Assembly: GCA_033977485.1 (NCBI GenBank)
Contig: CM066982.1
Coordinates: forward strand, 32,714,218-32,778,217
Source of the DNA: Hydrangea macrophylla
Taxonomy: Eukaryota > Streptophyta > Magnoliopsida > Cornales > Hydrangeaceae
Direction: 5' to 3'
Length of the DNA stretch: 64,000 bases
How positions within the stretch are numbered: the stretch's first letter is position 1; every line of letters begins with the position of its first letter. Of this stretch, positions 22,259 through 34,372 are shown one piece after another. The position numbers were made by a program, and so were the translations under genes. Below the pieces are notes generated by a model that made no database searches, was not told where the DNA came from, and saw nothing but the letters and a program-made list of their open reading frames with translations.

Positions 22259-22709
22259 TCGGCTAAATAGACCTAGCGAGGTGAGTTGATTTGATGAGGA
22301 AAATGTGATGATTGGATCCAGCCTAATTCTTTAAAAATTGTTTATTAAAAAATTAATTATTTAAAAAATTATTTAATAACTTTGAAAATCATTTTTATTT
22401 TGAAAAAAAAAAACCATTTTTATTTTAAACTAAAAACAGAGTAGTTTTTTTTTTTTTTTTTAACAAAACAGAGTAGTTTTTAAGTTACAGTATTTTGGGA
22501 CCTAATTAAAGTTTTGTCAAATATTAATAATTATATTAGTTTTTACAACAAATACAACATTTTGGGACAAACATTACCCATTCGTGTGGTTTAGGATGCA
22601 TCATGCATCTCAAATGGTGCTAAAATATTGTAACTTTGATCCCAAAAAAATATTATAATGAGATCTAACATGTTGTAACTTGGAAACCCACTTTGGTTTT
22701 TAAGGTAAA

Positions 22710-22818
22710 GTAATTTCCAAAGGCTGCTATTGCCAAAGCAAACTGGTTATGTGGAAAACTGAAACTTATACACATAACCAGTTTGCTTTAGCAATAATGG
22801 TAGCCATTTTCAAATTAC
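22710..22818. mobile_element. Small snap-back MITE
   Basis: The arms GCCAAAGCAAACTGGTTATGTG and CACATAACCAGTTTGCTTTAGC pair almost perfectly, with outer ends GTAATTT/AAATTAC. No clear target duplication was found. Confidence 0.6.
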
Positions 22819-22860
22819 AATATTTTGAGAGTGAACTACAACACTGACAAAACTAACAAA

Positions 22861-23676
22861 TCTATATTATACAATTATAGTATGAAAGTTTTTAGTACCA
22901 CATGTCAAACACAATAAGGAATACAAACTTTTATCTCTCACATGTGCAAACCTCATTAAATACAATTAATTTAATCCCTTACATTTTCTTCTATTTCATG
23001 TCTCATTATTCACTGAAGACATCCCATAATTTGCACAAACTCTCTTTGTCATTCTCTATTTCGAATCTTCTTTTTCAATTCTCTCCCTCCAACTCTCTAT
23101 TTCTCGCTTGAGAGAAACACAATGGTGATCTTCTATTCTGGTCCAACATCTATGAGCTAAATCTATGCAAACATATATACGTGTACGTGTGTTTTGCTTT
23201 CTCTATCTTTGTTTAATGAGATTTTACGTGCATTTCGTACAAGGATCTCTAATGGGATCTTAGTATTTAATGTAATTTCTTTTCTTTTTCTTTTTCTTTT
23301 TCATTTTCATTTTGGCGGTCCTTTGCATTTTTTCAAGTTAATCTTAAATTGTTTGACCTATGAGGTCAGTTTTCTCTATTTCTCCAATGATATGATTTTG
23401 TAGTTCGTGTAGTACTATCACGAGAGATTAGAGACTTTTTTTTCTTCGGGTATTGTAGTTTTCTTAGCAAAAAGACAATACTTCCGTGTTCATGATTATT
23501 GTTTTAGCATATTCTCTTAATCCAACTTTTTAAATTTTTTTTCTTAGTCTTTTTGGTTCCTAAAGTAGATATTTACATCCATTAATGAAATGAAAAAACA
23601 CCCGCTCTTTTTAAACAATCAAATCTATATTAAAATTTTTTTATTTAACTGTGCATTACACGGATTTATAAGCTAG
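22861..23676 (+). mobile_element. Non-autonomous Helitron (816 bp)
   Basis: It starts TCTATATTATACAATTATAG after an A and ends GTGCATTACACGG...ATAAGCTAG before a T. No coding sequence is present. It has the same end style as 16775-17344. Confidence 0.65.
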
Positions 23677-24052
23677 TTTTTGTAATAAATCGAAACCCAC
23701 AAGGATGTATATTAGAAATTTCCGTTTGGTGAACAATTTGATACGAGAAACTTTTATGACACATGCTAGTGGTATATAATGTTTCGCACATCCTATATTT
23801 GACCACTTTTTAGAATCATTTGACTTAACAAGTGGCTACTATTTGATCACTCATTTAAGTGGGTACCAATATTATGCAAAAGCAAACCTATTGTAACTTC
23901 CAGCCTATGATATCACTAGTCTACCAAGATAGCACTAAATTTTGGCTCACTTTTGTTGACAAAACTGATTATAGCGCACTTTTGTTGACAAAACTGAGAT
24001 TTGGGTGAAGAGATCAATTTGGCGCCGAATTGCGGCTGAGGCTTAATATGTT

Positions 24053-24236
24053 GAGTAATGTTAGGTAGATACATTTTTTTACATATTTTTTAATATTTAG
24101 TTTTAAATGTATGTATATTATGTTATGTAAGTGGTATATAAAAAAATATAAAAATTTCAAACAACACAAGATACGTGTATTTAAAATATAATGTGTCAAA
24201 AAATATTTAAAAAATTGTGTATACCTAACATTATTA
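24053..24236. mobile_element. MULE-type MITE, TSD TAATATGTT/TAAGATGTT
   Basis: The ends are GAGTAATGTTAGGTAGATAC and the complement of TAATAATGTTAGGTATAC. The flanking 9-mers agree at 8 of 9 positions. It is the same family as 19933-20117. Confidence 0.75.
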
Positions 24237-24408
24237 TAAGATGTTTTCTCAACTTTTTCTTTATTTCAATTTCTGCTTTGTAAATAGAGCAAGCCAGAGG
24301 AGACAAAAGACAGCAAGTGAAGAGCTAAATAGAGTGAGTAAGAGCATGTGCAACGTAGAACTACCACAAGAAGAGTGATGTTTTGGGAGTCTCCATTGAA
24401 TGAGTTAA

Positions 24409-24692
24409 GGCGTCCGTAAAGGCTTAGTTTGGCTTCAGGTGCCTTTTTAAAAGTAGTTTATGAAATTTATTATTTAGTTGTTGATTTTGTAGAAGTAACA
24501 CATTACTCATCAAAAAAATATCATGAAATAAAAAAAAGCGACATTAAACTTTTAAAAGCTCCAAAAAAAGGCCCTAAATTCAATTTCTGCAAATTTCATA
24601 AACCAATTACCAATCGAATTCACATAGATTTGTACTTAAAAAAAAAGAAAAACAACAAAATATGGGCCAAACTAAGCGTAAGTGTGGACTCC
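24409..24692. mobile_element. MITE-like element with GGCTTAGTTTGGC inverted ends
   Basis: GGCGTCCGTAAAGGCTTAGT at the left pairs imperfectly with the complement of GGAGTCCACACTTACGCTTAGT at the right. No target duplication is clear. The ORF inside is not gene-like. Confidence 0.5.
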
Positions 24693-25491
24693 ACTGATTT
24701 GTGTTAACTGATCGGGTAGTTCTGGCAAGCAATTTAACTACAGATGTGGCACAAGTGCACCGAATTGTGTGCCAATCTTTTGCACAAAAAAAAAAAGGAT
24801 TATTAAAAATCAGTCAATTTTTGTTTTCCATTTTAAAGGACAGTCAGTTACTTTGTCAAAATGAAAAGAAAATCAAGTTAAAACTAAAAATTTTAAAAAC
24901 ACATCAACTTTTTGATATTTTTTAAATAAAAAAATAAAAAAATTATATTTACCTCCCCATCTTCTTCCTCACCACCACCTCCCACCATGACTGGCCACCA
25001 CCACAACACGACCACCACCACCACGGCCGCCACCCCAACCACAACCCCTCTCTCTCTATATATATACACATGAGTATATATATATATCTAATATATGGTC
25101 ACTACCACCCCAACCTCTCTTTATCTCTTCTCTCTCTTCTCGCCACCACCACCACGGACCTCCTCCCTCATCCACCCCTATCATTGAAAAAAAAAATAGA
25201 AAAGAAGTTGCAGGTAGGAGCAACTGTTCGAATGGCAGGAGCAACTCATCAAACTTATTGGGAGCAATTACTCACCAAACGTAAGGAGTAACTCACCAAA
25301 CAGAAAGAATAAGGTTGCTTCTTACGTTTGATGAGTTGCTCCTTCTGTTTGGACAATTGCTCCAAAATCCTATACCTTTTTTTTTTTTTTTTTCCCTTTT
25401 GGAAGTAGCGATGGTGGATGAGCGAGGTGCACCGTGGTAGTCGTGGTTATGAGAAGAGAGAGAGAAGAGATCAAAGCGAGAGAAGAGAGAA

Positions 25492-25513
25492 GGGGGGGGG
25501 GGGGGGGGGGGGG
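25492..25513 (+). repeat. Run of 22 G in the inverted repeat
   Basis: Directly visible, and without an equal-length C run in the opposite arm. Confidence 0.9.
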
Positions 25514-25856
25514 TTGGTGGTGTAGCAAGGTGTACATTTTTGGAGCAATTGTTCAAACAGAATGAGCAACTCACTAAATGTATCGGGAGCAACTCACCAA
25601 ACGTAAGGAGCAACGTTACTCTTTCTGCTTGGTGAGTTACTCCTAACATTCGGTGGGTTGTTCCCAATAAGTTTGGTGAGTTGCTCCTGCAGTTTGGACA
25701 GTTGCTCCAACCTGCAACTTTTTTTTTTCAATGTTATGAGTGGATGAGGGGGGAGGCCCGTGGTGGTGGTGGCGAGAAGAGAGAGAAGAGATAGAGAGAG
25801 GTTGGGGTGGTAGTGGCCATATATTAGATATATATATATATATAGAGAGAGAGAGA

Positions 25857-25882
25857 GGGGGGGGGGGGGGGGGGGGGGGGGG
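25857..25882 (+). repeat. Run of 26 G in the inverted repeat
   Basis: It follows a GA run. At the matching place in the left arm the sequence is CAACCACAACCCC and lacks a long C run. Confidence 0.9.
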
Positions 25883-26159
25883 CGTTGGTTGTGGTGGTAG
25901 TGGTCATTGTGTGGTGGTGACTGGTAGTGGTAGTGGTCGTGATGTGGTGTGGTGGCTAGCCATGGTTTGGTGGAGGTGGAGGTGGTGGTGAGGAAGATGG
26001 GGGAGGTAAATGCAATTTTTTTATTTCTTTATTTAAAAAAAAAATAAAAAAGTTGATGTGTTTTGAATTTTAGTTTTAACTTGATTTCTTTTTCATTTAG
26101 AAAAAGTAATTAACTGTCCTTTAAAATTTTAGATAAACTTGACTGATTTTTAATAATCC

Positions 26160-26964
26160 CAAAAAAAAAAATGCGTGCTCGGATGTTAATAGAACGTGTG
26201 CGGCTTTTGGACAATTTTTTATTTTTTTTTTAATTATAGTACATTAAAATCAATCTGCCTATAAAATTATGTACTTCACTCAATATGGAATTATTCCTAC
26301 AAGGTCTCACAATGGATCAACGACCTCCACTCTTCAACTCCCAATTAAACGAACAGTACTACAACTCGAACCAGTACCGCCATTTGATTTTCAATCATAT
26401 TCTCACAATATGATTTTTAGTCATTTCCTCATCATTATCCGTTCCATCCACATTATTCTCCTACCTCTTTCAATCCTCAATTTTTTGTTGGACAATCTCA
26501 AATCCCTTCTCATTAATCTTCGCAAACTAGTGACATGCAACTTGGCAAAATGCTAAAAAAAAAAAAAAAAACAAAACAAAACAAAAAAAAGAAAAGAAAA
26601 GAAAAAAAGGGCCAAGTGCAACAAAGGGAAAGAAATCATAAGTTATAAATTTCATGAATACGAAAGGCAAAAATATACGATTGTATAAACCTAAACCTAA
26701 ATCTAACAAGACATAAACTGTAAATTCCTAAGATCTTGATCATCTTGATCTCACAACATAAAAAAATTGTAAATTACATACTTTGATCCAGAGTAATAAA
26801 TCTTGAGAACGGAAGATCTTCTTTCTTGTACGGTTGCCTTTAGAGACGACGGATTGGACTTTGCAATATACAAAGTTTGAACTTTGGATTTCTCCCTCTT
26901 GCCCATAAAACCCTACTTAATATGTATTTTTGTGCATTCACATGTTGGTTTCTGGTGGAATAAC
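26160..26964. other. Intergenic stretch left of the nested cluster
   Basis: No gene is supported. The sequence was continuous with 59094 onwards before the SIRE-like element inserted. Confidence 0.5.
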
Positions 26965-26969
26965 CTACT

Positions 26970-27338
26970 TGTTGACCCGAAATGGAAACCTTAGAGGGGG
27001 GTGAATAAGGTTTTAGCGGAAAAATAACCTTTTAAAAACTTAATACATAATTAAGCACAATCACAAACAATAATGTAAAGAGAGAAAAGAAGAGACACTT
27101 GCAAACCGAGTTTTCAAGTGGTTCGGCAATCCGCACATCACGACCTACGTCCACCCCTCAAGAACACCTCTTGAGGATTCCTTTAATCGATCTACTTTGT
27201 GGAAACCAAACCGTTACAAGAGCGTTCAATAGCTTCCAAAGAAGAACACATCTTCTTTGCACACAAGGGTTACTAAATCTCACTCTTTACAAATGATTGA
27301 AATATAAATTGAACTCTCTCTCTACAGTGGATGGATAA
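26970..27338 (-). repeat. SIRE-like 3' LTR, piece 1
   Basis: It matches 56944-57317 closely. It is cut at 27338 by the copia insertion. Confidence 0.88.
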
Positions 27339-27562
27339 TGATAATGGTGATATTGTAAAGCACAGAGAGAGCGAGAGAAATTAGAGAGAGCAAATATTAT
27401 TGTGTAAGGGATGATTTACAAAGAATACAAAGGGTCCTATTTATAGCTCTCTAATCCTAGCATATATAGGGAATATTCCTAATCTAAACTAGGAATGTAA
27501 TCACAAGGATATTATATGATTTATACAATATATGATATTATTACACAATATATATTTTAACA
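27339..27562 (-). repeat. 3' LTR of the copia element
   Basis: 224 bp with TG...CA ends. A minus-strand TATA box (CTATAAATAG) lies at 27437-27446. Confidence 0.92.
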
Positions 27563-27574
27563 GCCCCCTCAAAC

Positions 27575-30500
27575 TCAAGGTGGTAAAATGGATATCAACT
27601 TGAGTTTGGAAACTAAATCTTGAAGTCGTCCTGGAGAATGAGCTTTGGTGAAGATATCAGCAGTCTGATCAGCGGAAGAGACAGATACAAGCCGAGTGGT
27701 GCCATTAATTAGATGATGACGCACAAAATGACAATCAATCTCAATGTGTTTTGTGCGTTCGTGGAAAACGTCATTATGAGCAATTTGAATAGCACTCTGA
27801 TTGTCACAGTAGATAGTAGTGGCGGTGGAGTGAACAACTCCTAAGTCCTCAAGTAGCCAGCGGAGCCAGAGGAGTTCTTGGGTAGCATCAGCTAGGGCAC
27901 GATATTCTGCTTCTGTGCTAGAGCGGGCAATGACAGTTTGTTTCTTGCTTCTCCAAGAAATAAGAGAGTCACCAAGGAAGAAGCAATAACCTGTAGTGGA
28001 GCGACGATCAGTAGGATCTCCTGCCCAATCAGCATCAGAATAGGCACGAAGTTCAAGTGAAGAATGGGCAGAAAAGTGTAGACCATGAAACATAGTTCCT
28101 TTGATATATCTGAGAATACGTAGCACAGCTGCAAAATGGGACGAGCGGGGAGCAGAAAGGAACTGGCTTACAATATGGACGGCATAGGCAATGTCTGGTC
28201 GAGTAACTGTAAGATAGACAAGACTCCCTACCAGTTGGCGATACAGAGTGGGATCATCAAGAGGGGTACCATCCATAGGAGTGAGCTTAGAATTGAGCTC
28301 AAGAGGAGTAGGACTGGTTTTATTATCAGTGAGACCTGCACAAGAAAGAAGATTAGAAGAGTACTTTGCCTGGGAGAGGTAATATCCGTCAGTAGTAGAA
28401 GTGATTTCAAGTCCCAAGAAGTAGTTAAGTTTCCCAAGGTCTTTCATCTCAACATGCTGACTGAGATATGCCTTGAGATCTTAGATGCCGGTTGCATCAT
28501 CCCCCGTAATAATCATATCATCGACATAGAGAAGGAGTAGAATAGTTCCTTCCTTAGTCTTGCGAATAAAGAGAGCAGAGTCGTAGGAGCTAGAAGTGAA
28601 CCCGAAGTTACTAACAATAGTGATAAATTTGGCAAACCATGCGCGAGGAGCCTGTTTGAGACCATAAAGAGCTCGACGAAGTTTACAGACCTGATGAGGA
28701 GAATGATGATAACCAGGAGGAGGGCGCATTTAAACTTCTTCACTAAGTTCGCCGTTGAGGAAGGCATTTTTCACATCCATTTGAAATAGATCCCAACGAT
28801 GAATTGCTGCAACCGCAATGAGGCTACGAACTGAAGTAAGGCGAGAAACAGGGGCAAATGTCTCCTCATAATTAATACCGTACTCCTGTGTAAATCCCTT
28901 AGCAACCAGACGGGCTTTGTAGCATTCAATGGACCCATCAGAGTGGGTCTTGACTTTGTAAACCCATTTGCACCCCATAACATTTTTCCCATTCGGAAGA
29001 TCAACTAAGTCCCATGTTTGATTTTGATCCAATGCCTGCAATTCATCATTAATCGCTTTTTGCCAAAGCGGGTCAGAACAAGCCTCACGGTAGGTCTGAG
29101 GCTCATGATGGGATAAAATGGTAGAAAGAACAACAAAATCACGAAGACGGACTGATTGTGTTCTTACCCGGTCACTGCGACGAGGATGATCATCGAAAGC
29201 TGGTGCAGATCCATCAGGCAGGACAGACAGCTCAGGAGAGGATAAGCTAGATAACTCAAGTTCATTTTCTTCATTTGGGTTTTGAAGTATAGGTATTGGA
29301 ATTTGAAGTTCGGGGGATGGTGAATGGGATAGATTTGTATCAGTGGTGTCAGGAAATAGGTCAGTGGAAGGATCAGTGAAGAAAATGGGAGTAGTGGTAG
29401 GTGAGAGGTGAAACTGGGACATGGATGAGAACATTTTGTGCTCCCAAAAGACAACATGGCGAGATATACGGAGACGTTTTGACGAGGGATCCCAGCACCG
29501 ATAACCTTTGTGTTCAATGCCATAACCTAAAAAAGAGCATAGGCGTGCCCATGGTTCTAGCTTAGTACGTTCATGAGGCTGAAGGAGAATAAAACAGGCA
29601 CAACCAAAGGTTTTAAGAGTAGTATAGTCAGGTGAATGACCATACAGACGTTGATAGGGGGACTGATTTTTCTATAGTGGGAGATGGAACACGATTCATG
29701 GTATAGACAGATGTAAGAGCAGCTTCTCCCCAAAAATGTTCAGGACATGATGCAGAGAGGAGTAGATATCGAACAGTGTTGAGAATATGTCTGTGTTTAC
29801 GTTCAGCACGCCCATTTTGTTGGGAAGTGCCACGACATGACCGATGAGGAAGTGTTCCATGCTGACGAAGGAAGTGAAGAACTTTAGAGTCCTTATATTC
29901 GACAGCATTATCAGCACGGAAGGCTTTGATATGACATGAAAATTGTGTTTTGACCATGTTAGCAAAGTCAAAATATATCTGTGGTAATTCAGAACGATTA
30001 TTCATAAGATAAAGCCATGTATAACGAGAATAGTCATCGACAAAAATTACATAGTATCTAGATCCCCCATAGTGGTAGTGGGAGAAGGTCCCCAAACATC
30101 AGAATGTATTAAGTCAAAAGGTGCAGATGAAACAGAAATACTTTTATTAAACGGCAATGCCGATTGTTTGGCAATTTGACAAGAGAGACAATCAAAATTA
30201 TCGTTATTAACTGACCCTAGTTGACCACTAGACACTAAAGTTTTTATACGATCAACAGAAGCATGTCCCAATTGAGCATGCCAGAGACTGAGAGAAGAAG
30301 TTGATGTAGTAGAGGCTGTCTGTTGAACTGACTGAGTTAGGTCTGATGGAATATGAAGGCTGATGAGTTCAAAGAGGCGTCCAGTCTTACGACCTATCCC
30401 AAGAGTCTGTCCCATCCTTGGATCCTGCACACAACAACCAGAAGCAGAAAAATTTATAGTAAGTCCAAGATCACAAAGTTGACCAACAGAAATGAGATTC

Positions 30501-31768
30501 ATTGTGAGATTGGGAATAAAGTAGGCATCAGGTAGAGATGTGTGAGAGGTGGAGATATCTCCGATATGAATGACAGACATATGAGAACCATCAACAGTAT
30601 GGATAGTTGGTGTATAAATAGCGAAATATTTGGTGAAGAAGATGGTGGGATTGGGTGTCATATGATTACAACAGGGAGAATCAAAAAACCAAGAAGAGGT
30701 ACCTGGAGTGACAGACATGGCTGTGGAGGGTACATTACCAGAATGTGACAGAACCTGTTTCAGAAGGTCTTCAAGATGGGCAGAAGAGAAGACCTCAGTA
30801 GGGGCAGTGACTGATGGACTCTCGGTAATTGTGGCAGCAGACTTATTTAAACCTTTGTAACTAGACCTGGATTGACCCCCTCGAGATGTGTTGTTACGAA
30901 CGGTCCTATCGGGATTCTTAAAGCAAACACTTTGATAGTGACCAGGCCCTATCATCTTACAGTGCTTGCAGACACGGGTGGGACAGTCCAAGAGAAGGTG
31001 ACCAGGGAGTTTGCAGTAGTTACAGGAGATTGCAGAAGAGTGAGATTGTTGCGGTTGATATTGCTGATTTTTATTACTAAAAGAAGACCCTCCGCGAACT
31101 GTTAGGACTGCGTTGGTAGGGGAAGTCTTGTGACTAGCAAGACGAGTTTCCTCTGATAGAAGCTCGGCAACAGCATGCTCCAGTGTGGGTAGAGGAGTGC
31201 GATGGAGAAGAGATGCTCGAATGGGCTCAAATTCACCAGTGAGGGCCATCAAAAATAGAATGAGGTGTTGTTGATCCCTATATTGAGAGAACTTTTCAGC
31301 ATCAAAGGGGTCGGCCCATGTTGGTTCTGAAGAGGCAAGTTGATCCTAGACATAATGGATTTCAGAGAGAAATGTGTTGATAGATTAACCAGGTTGTTGT
31401 TGCATACGATGTAGATTCCGGAGAAGTTGATATTGGTGTGCAAGATTAGCAGTGGTATACCGTTTTTCCAGAAAATCCCAGACAGATTTAGCAGTGAGGA
31501 ATCTGCCAAATTGAAGATGGATAGAACTAGTAGAGGTATTTCGAAACCACGTGATGATTTGGTGGTTCTTGCTGTCCCAATCTTCAAGACGTTCAGCAAG
31601 TTTGACAGTGTCTTCCTCAGTGGCTTGTTTTGGTTTAGGGATGTCGCCCATAACGTATCGCTAGAGCTTGCGGCCTTTGAGAAAACTAGACATAGCCTGG
31701 GCCCAAGGTATGTAATTAGTTCCATCCAAAATAGTGGAAATGGGCTGTGAGACCTCGGTGCACTCCAT
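27575..31768 (-). pseudogene. Copia gag-pol polyprotein, broken (gag, zinc knuckle, protease region, integrase, RT, RNase H)
   Basis: The reading starts at the ATG at 31766-31768 (MECTEVSQPIST). Gag includes RLEDWDSKNHQIITWFRN and a zinc-knuckle region around CNYCKLPGHLLLDC (CX2CX4HX4C). The pre-integrase motif LWHAQLGHAS and CLSCQIAKQ precede the integrase core (VDDYSRYTWLY, RADNAVEY). RT shows CKWVYKVK, QMDVKNAFLNGEL and YVDDMIITGDD. RNase H shows YSDADWAGD, SRSSTEAEYRALA and CDNQSAIQIA. In-frame stops lie at 31661-31663, 31385-31387, 31346-31348, 28730-28732 and 28481-28483. Frameshifts occur near 30050 and 29650. The order integrase before RT is the Ty1/copia arrangement. It cannot make an active product. 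Confidence 0.9.
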
Positions 31769-32363
31769 AGAGGAAAGAGAAGGTGCGTGTTAGGTCGGGT
31801 TATGTCGGGTCGGGTGGTTGGATTGGATTGGATTGGATTGTTTGTTGTGGGTAGAGTATTTGGATATTGGATGATGATTTGGAGTGAGTTATGGGAGGCA
31901 GTGATGATGATTCACTGATTCGGTGTGAGTGGCGGATTGGGATAATGGTGTAACAGGTTGATGCGACTTAGGTTGATGCGGCTTAGGTTGATGTGGCAGA
32001 ATGGTGATTCGGCGGATTGATGGTGTGATTGGCAGATTGGTGGATCAAGTTTGGGGTTAGGGCGTGAGACTGGTCAAGTATGGGGTGATAGGTAGTGATG
32101 ATGATGATGACAATAGAGTTTTGGGGATAATTTATCCAAAAATACTATTGACCACAAATAGTGTATGTATACCTATACTATGGCGTGATGATGATACTGA
32201 GGTGTGATGATGACAGTGATTTAAGTCTTTGGTTTTGGTGATGTAAGTAGCGGTTGGTGATGATGAATTTTGTGGTGTATGCAAGGTGGTGTGGCCGCGG
32301 CAGATTGTGGTATTGGCAGATTGTGAGACGGTAGATTAAGGGTTTGCACAGGTCACCAAAATT
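31769..32363 (-). other. Untranslated leader of the copia element
   Basis: It lies between primer site and gag. It is rich in GATGATG and GGATTGGATTG repeats and has no ORF of note. Confidence 0.7.
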
Positions 32364-32381
32364 GGTTTGGCTCTGATACCA
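32364..32381 (-). other. Primer binding site of the copia element (tRNA-iMet)
   Basis: The minus strand reads TGGTATCAGAGCCAAACC directly next to the 5' LTR. Confidence 0.88.
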
Positions 32382-32605
32382 TGATAATGGTGATATTGTA
32401 AAGCATAGAGAGAGCGAGAGAAATTAGAGAGAACAAATATTATTGTGTAAGGGATGATTTACAAAGAATACAAAGGGTCCTATTTATAGCTCTCTAATCC
32501 TAGCATATATAGGGAATATTCCTAATCTAAACTAGGAATGTAATCACAAGGATATTATATGATTTATACAATATATGATATTATTACACAATATATATTC
32601 TTACA
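32382..32605 (-). repeat. 5' LTR of the copia element
   Basis: 224 bp, about four differences from the other LTR, followed by the GATAA duplication. Confidence 0.92.
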
Positions 32606-32610
32606 GATAA

Positions 32611-33343
32611 AAGTATAGCTCACACAACAACTCCTTAGTGAGCGGATAATACAAATGAAAGCTCACTACAATTTACTCTCTAAAAAATCATAATTGAAAT
32701 CTAGAGCAAATTGATTTTTCACTCAAACTAGGGCTCAAATATGAATGATGATTAAACAAGATGTTTGAATGATTTTTCTTTGTTACCCAACCCTTAAAGT
32801 CACCCCTATATATAGCTTTTGAAAGATTATAGCCGTTGGTAGTGAATGGGGGGTGTAAAAATAATTTTTGAAGAGTTTAGAAAACTAGCCGTTATGCGGT
32901 TCTGCGCGAGCCAGTCGACTGTATCGAAGGTTCGGTTTACTAGAAAGTTTTTAATAGCAAAGAGACATTCTATGTGAAATCTAGTCGACTGAACAGTACC
33001 TTCGGTCGACTGAACATTAGCTCCGGTCAACTGGACATGAAATATTTCAGTCGATTGGTTTTTCCTGTTTTTTGCAGACTGACACCTCTTTACTAAAATG
33101 GCCATAACTCCCTCTACCAAACTCATTATTGCGATTCGTTTGAAGATTCGGAAACTAGGTTCAAATGCCTTTCCAACCATATAAACTCAACATCTAGTTC
33201 CTTACCAATTAAATTAGGTTTGCCTTTAAAGATGATCCATCTGTAAAGGGAATTTGATCTTGACTTAGCCACTTGAAAACTTTTGTGAAATGAATTTAAT
33301 TGAGTGGTCTAAGTATGTTTAGGTCCTTTAAAGTATTTTAAAA
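32611..33343 (-). repeat. SIRE-like 3' LTR, piece 2
   Basis: It continues the match to 57318-58051. It holds a cluster of (C/T)AGTCGACTG words at 32910-33062 and a minus-strand TATA-like CTATATATAG at 32806-32815. It is cut at 33343 by the CACTA element. Confidence 0.87.
32910..33062 (-). repeat. Cluster of AGTCGACTG words in the SIRE-like LTR (left copy)
   Basis: CAGTCGACTG, TAGTCGACTGAAC, CGGTCGACTGAAC, CGGTCAACTGGAC and CAGTCGATTGG occur within 150 bp, about 95-250 bp upstream of the TATA-like box in element orientation. The other LTR has the same cluster at 57620-57771. Confidence 0.8.
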
Positions 33344-33379
33344 CACTACACCATTCAGCCAATTTTCTAACACAAAGGT

Positions 33380-33540
33380 TTTTTGGTTTTCTAACGGTAA
33401 TTTATCGTTACAAATTTATAACAGTAAATTTTTGTTAGAATTTATAAATTCCGTTAGTAATTTTCAGCACTAGCTATTTTAGAATTTTCTAACAATAACA
33501 AAATTAATACTAACGGAAAATTACCATTACAAAGTTGTAC
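33380..33540. repeat. Left subterminal repeats of the CACTA element
   Basis: CTAACGGTAATTT, TCGTTAC, TTCCGTTAG and CTAACGGAAAATTACC are spaced over about 150 bp. Confidence 0.75.
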
Positions 33541-33791
33541 CTAAATTATTTATTTAATAGAAAAGATTAAAAGAAAAGAAAAAAAGAAAAACTAAAACCA
33601 AAAGGGGTACTTTGACAATCGAGCCAGATCTATCTTCTTCTGTGAGAGGAAGAGAGAATAAGGGAGAAGAGAGTTATCCTCATCGTCTTCTTGCCGCCAC
33701 CACTCCACCATTATCCTCGTCTTCTTCCCGCCGGTCCGTCGTCATCTCCATGAGAGGAGGTCACCGTCGTTGTTTGTCGGCCGGATCTGGT

Positions 33792-33838
<47 letters not shown>

Positions 33839-34310
33839 ACACACACACACACATACACACGCACACACACATACACACACACATCAGATCTATTTGACAC
33901 ACATATACCAGATCTATACCTGATCTATTACAAACACGCACACATACACAAACACACTCTCTTGCTTATTTGCTCCCAGTGCGGAGTATGTTCGGTTGGT
34001 TCTATATTTTTAGGGATTTTGTTTGGTAGCTTTTCTATTTCTGTTTGGGTCTATTTGGGCGGCTACTGTTCAAAGAAATGTTTGTATTTTGGTTATATTT
34101 TGGGGTTTTGCATTAAGGTGTGCAGGGATTCTTGTTTATGGTCTACAAATGTTAATACTCAAGGCTACAGAGGTCTCTTTTTCCTTCTATCTGCTATTTC
34201 CTTGTAGCTTTGCTTCTTTCTTTCTGCTACAAATGTTAGTACTCAAGGCTACAGAACTTTATTTTGTTGCTATATGACAACAGATATTGACAGCTAAGTG
34301 TTTATTTCAG

Positions 34311-34372
34311 CCCTCCATGACACTAGTGTTAGCACCATTGATGAAACCATGCTTAATTCATTCACCATCAAG
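34311..34372 (+). other. Exon-like segment in the CACTA left arm
   Basis: The segment is preceded by TTTATTTCAG and followed by GTTAGTAAG, so both splice sites look good. One frame reads LHDTSVSTIDETMLNSFTIK. The gene of origin is not recognised; it could belong to the element's own regulator or to a captured gene. Confidence 0.35.

Larger units (their letters stand above)
24797..26159. repeat. Large 1.36-kb inverted repeat (foldback element)
   Basis: The left arm (24797 to about 25300) and right arm (about 25640 to 26159) are reverse complements over most of their length, ending GGATTATTAAAAATCAGTC and GACTGATTTTTAATAATCC. The arms carry poly-CCACCA/TGGTGG tracts, CT/GA runs and GGAGCAACTCACCAAACG words that pair again within the loop, so hairpins are nested. 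Two long G runs interrupt the right half. The ORFs here (Pro- or Gly-rich) are low complexity. Confidence 0.85.
27339..32605 (-). mobile_element. Ty1/copia retrotransposon with 224-bp LTRs (TSD GATAA)
   Basis: Two 224-bp LTRs (27339-27562 and 32382-32605) differ at about four positions. GATAA is duplicated at 27334-27338 and 32606-32610. The primer site, read on the minus strand as TGGTATCAGAGCCAAACC, lies at 32364-32381 and fits initiator tRNA-Met. The polypurine tract (TTGAGTTTGAGGGGGC on the minus strand) adjoins the left LTR. The element has a complete set of domains but is disabled by stops and frameshifts. Confidence 0.93.

Noticed and set aside
25293..25991. Pro-rich and Gly/Trp-rich ORFs in the inverted repeat
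   Set aside because: They read through CCACCA/TGGTGG, GA and G runs. Composition alone explains them.
29164..31750. Overlapping ORFs in the copia element in other frames and on the plus strand
   Set aside because: Only the frames carrying integrase, RT and RNase H motifs are real. The others lack any motif.
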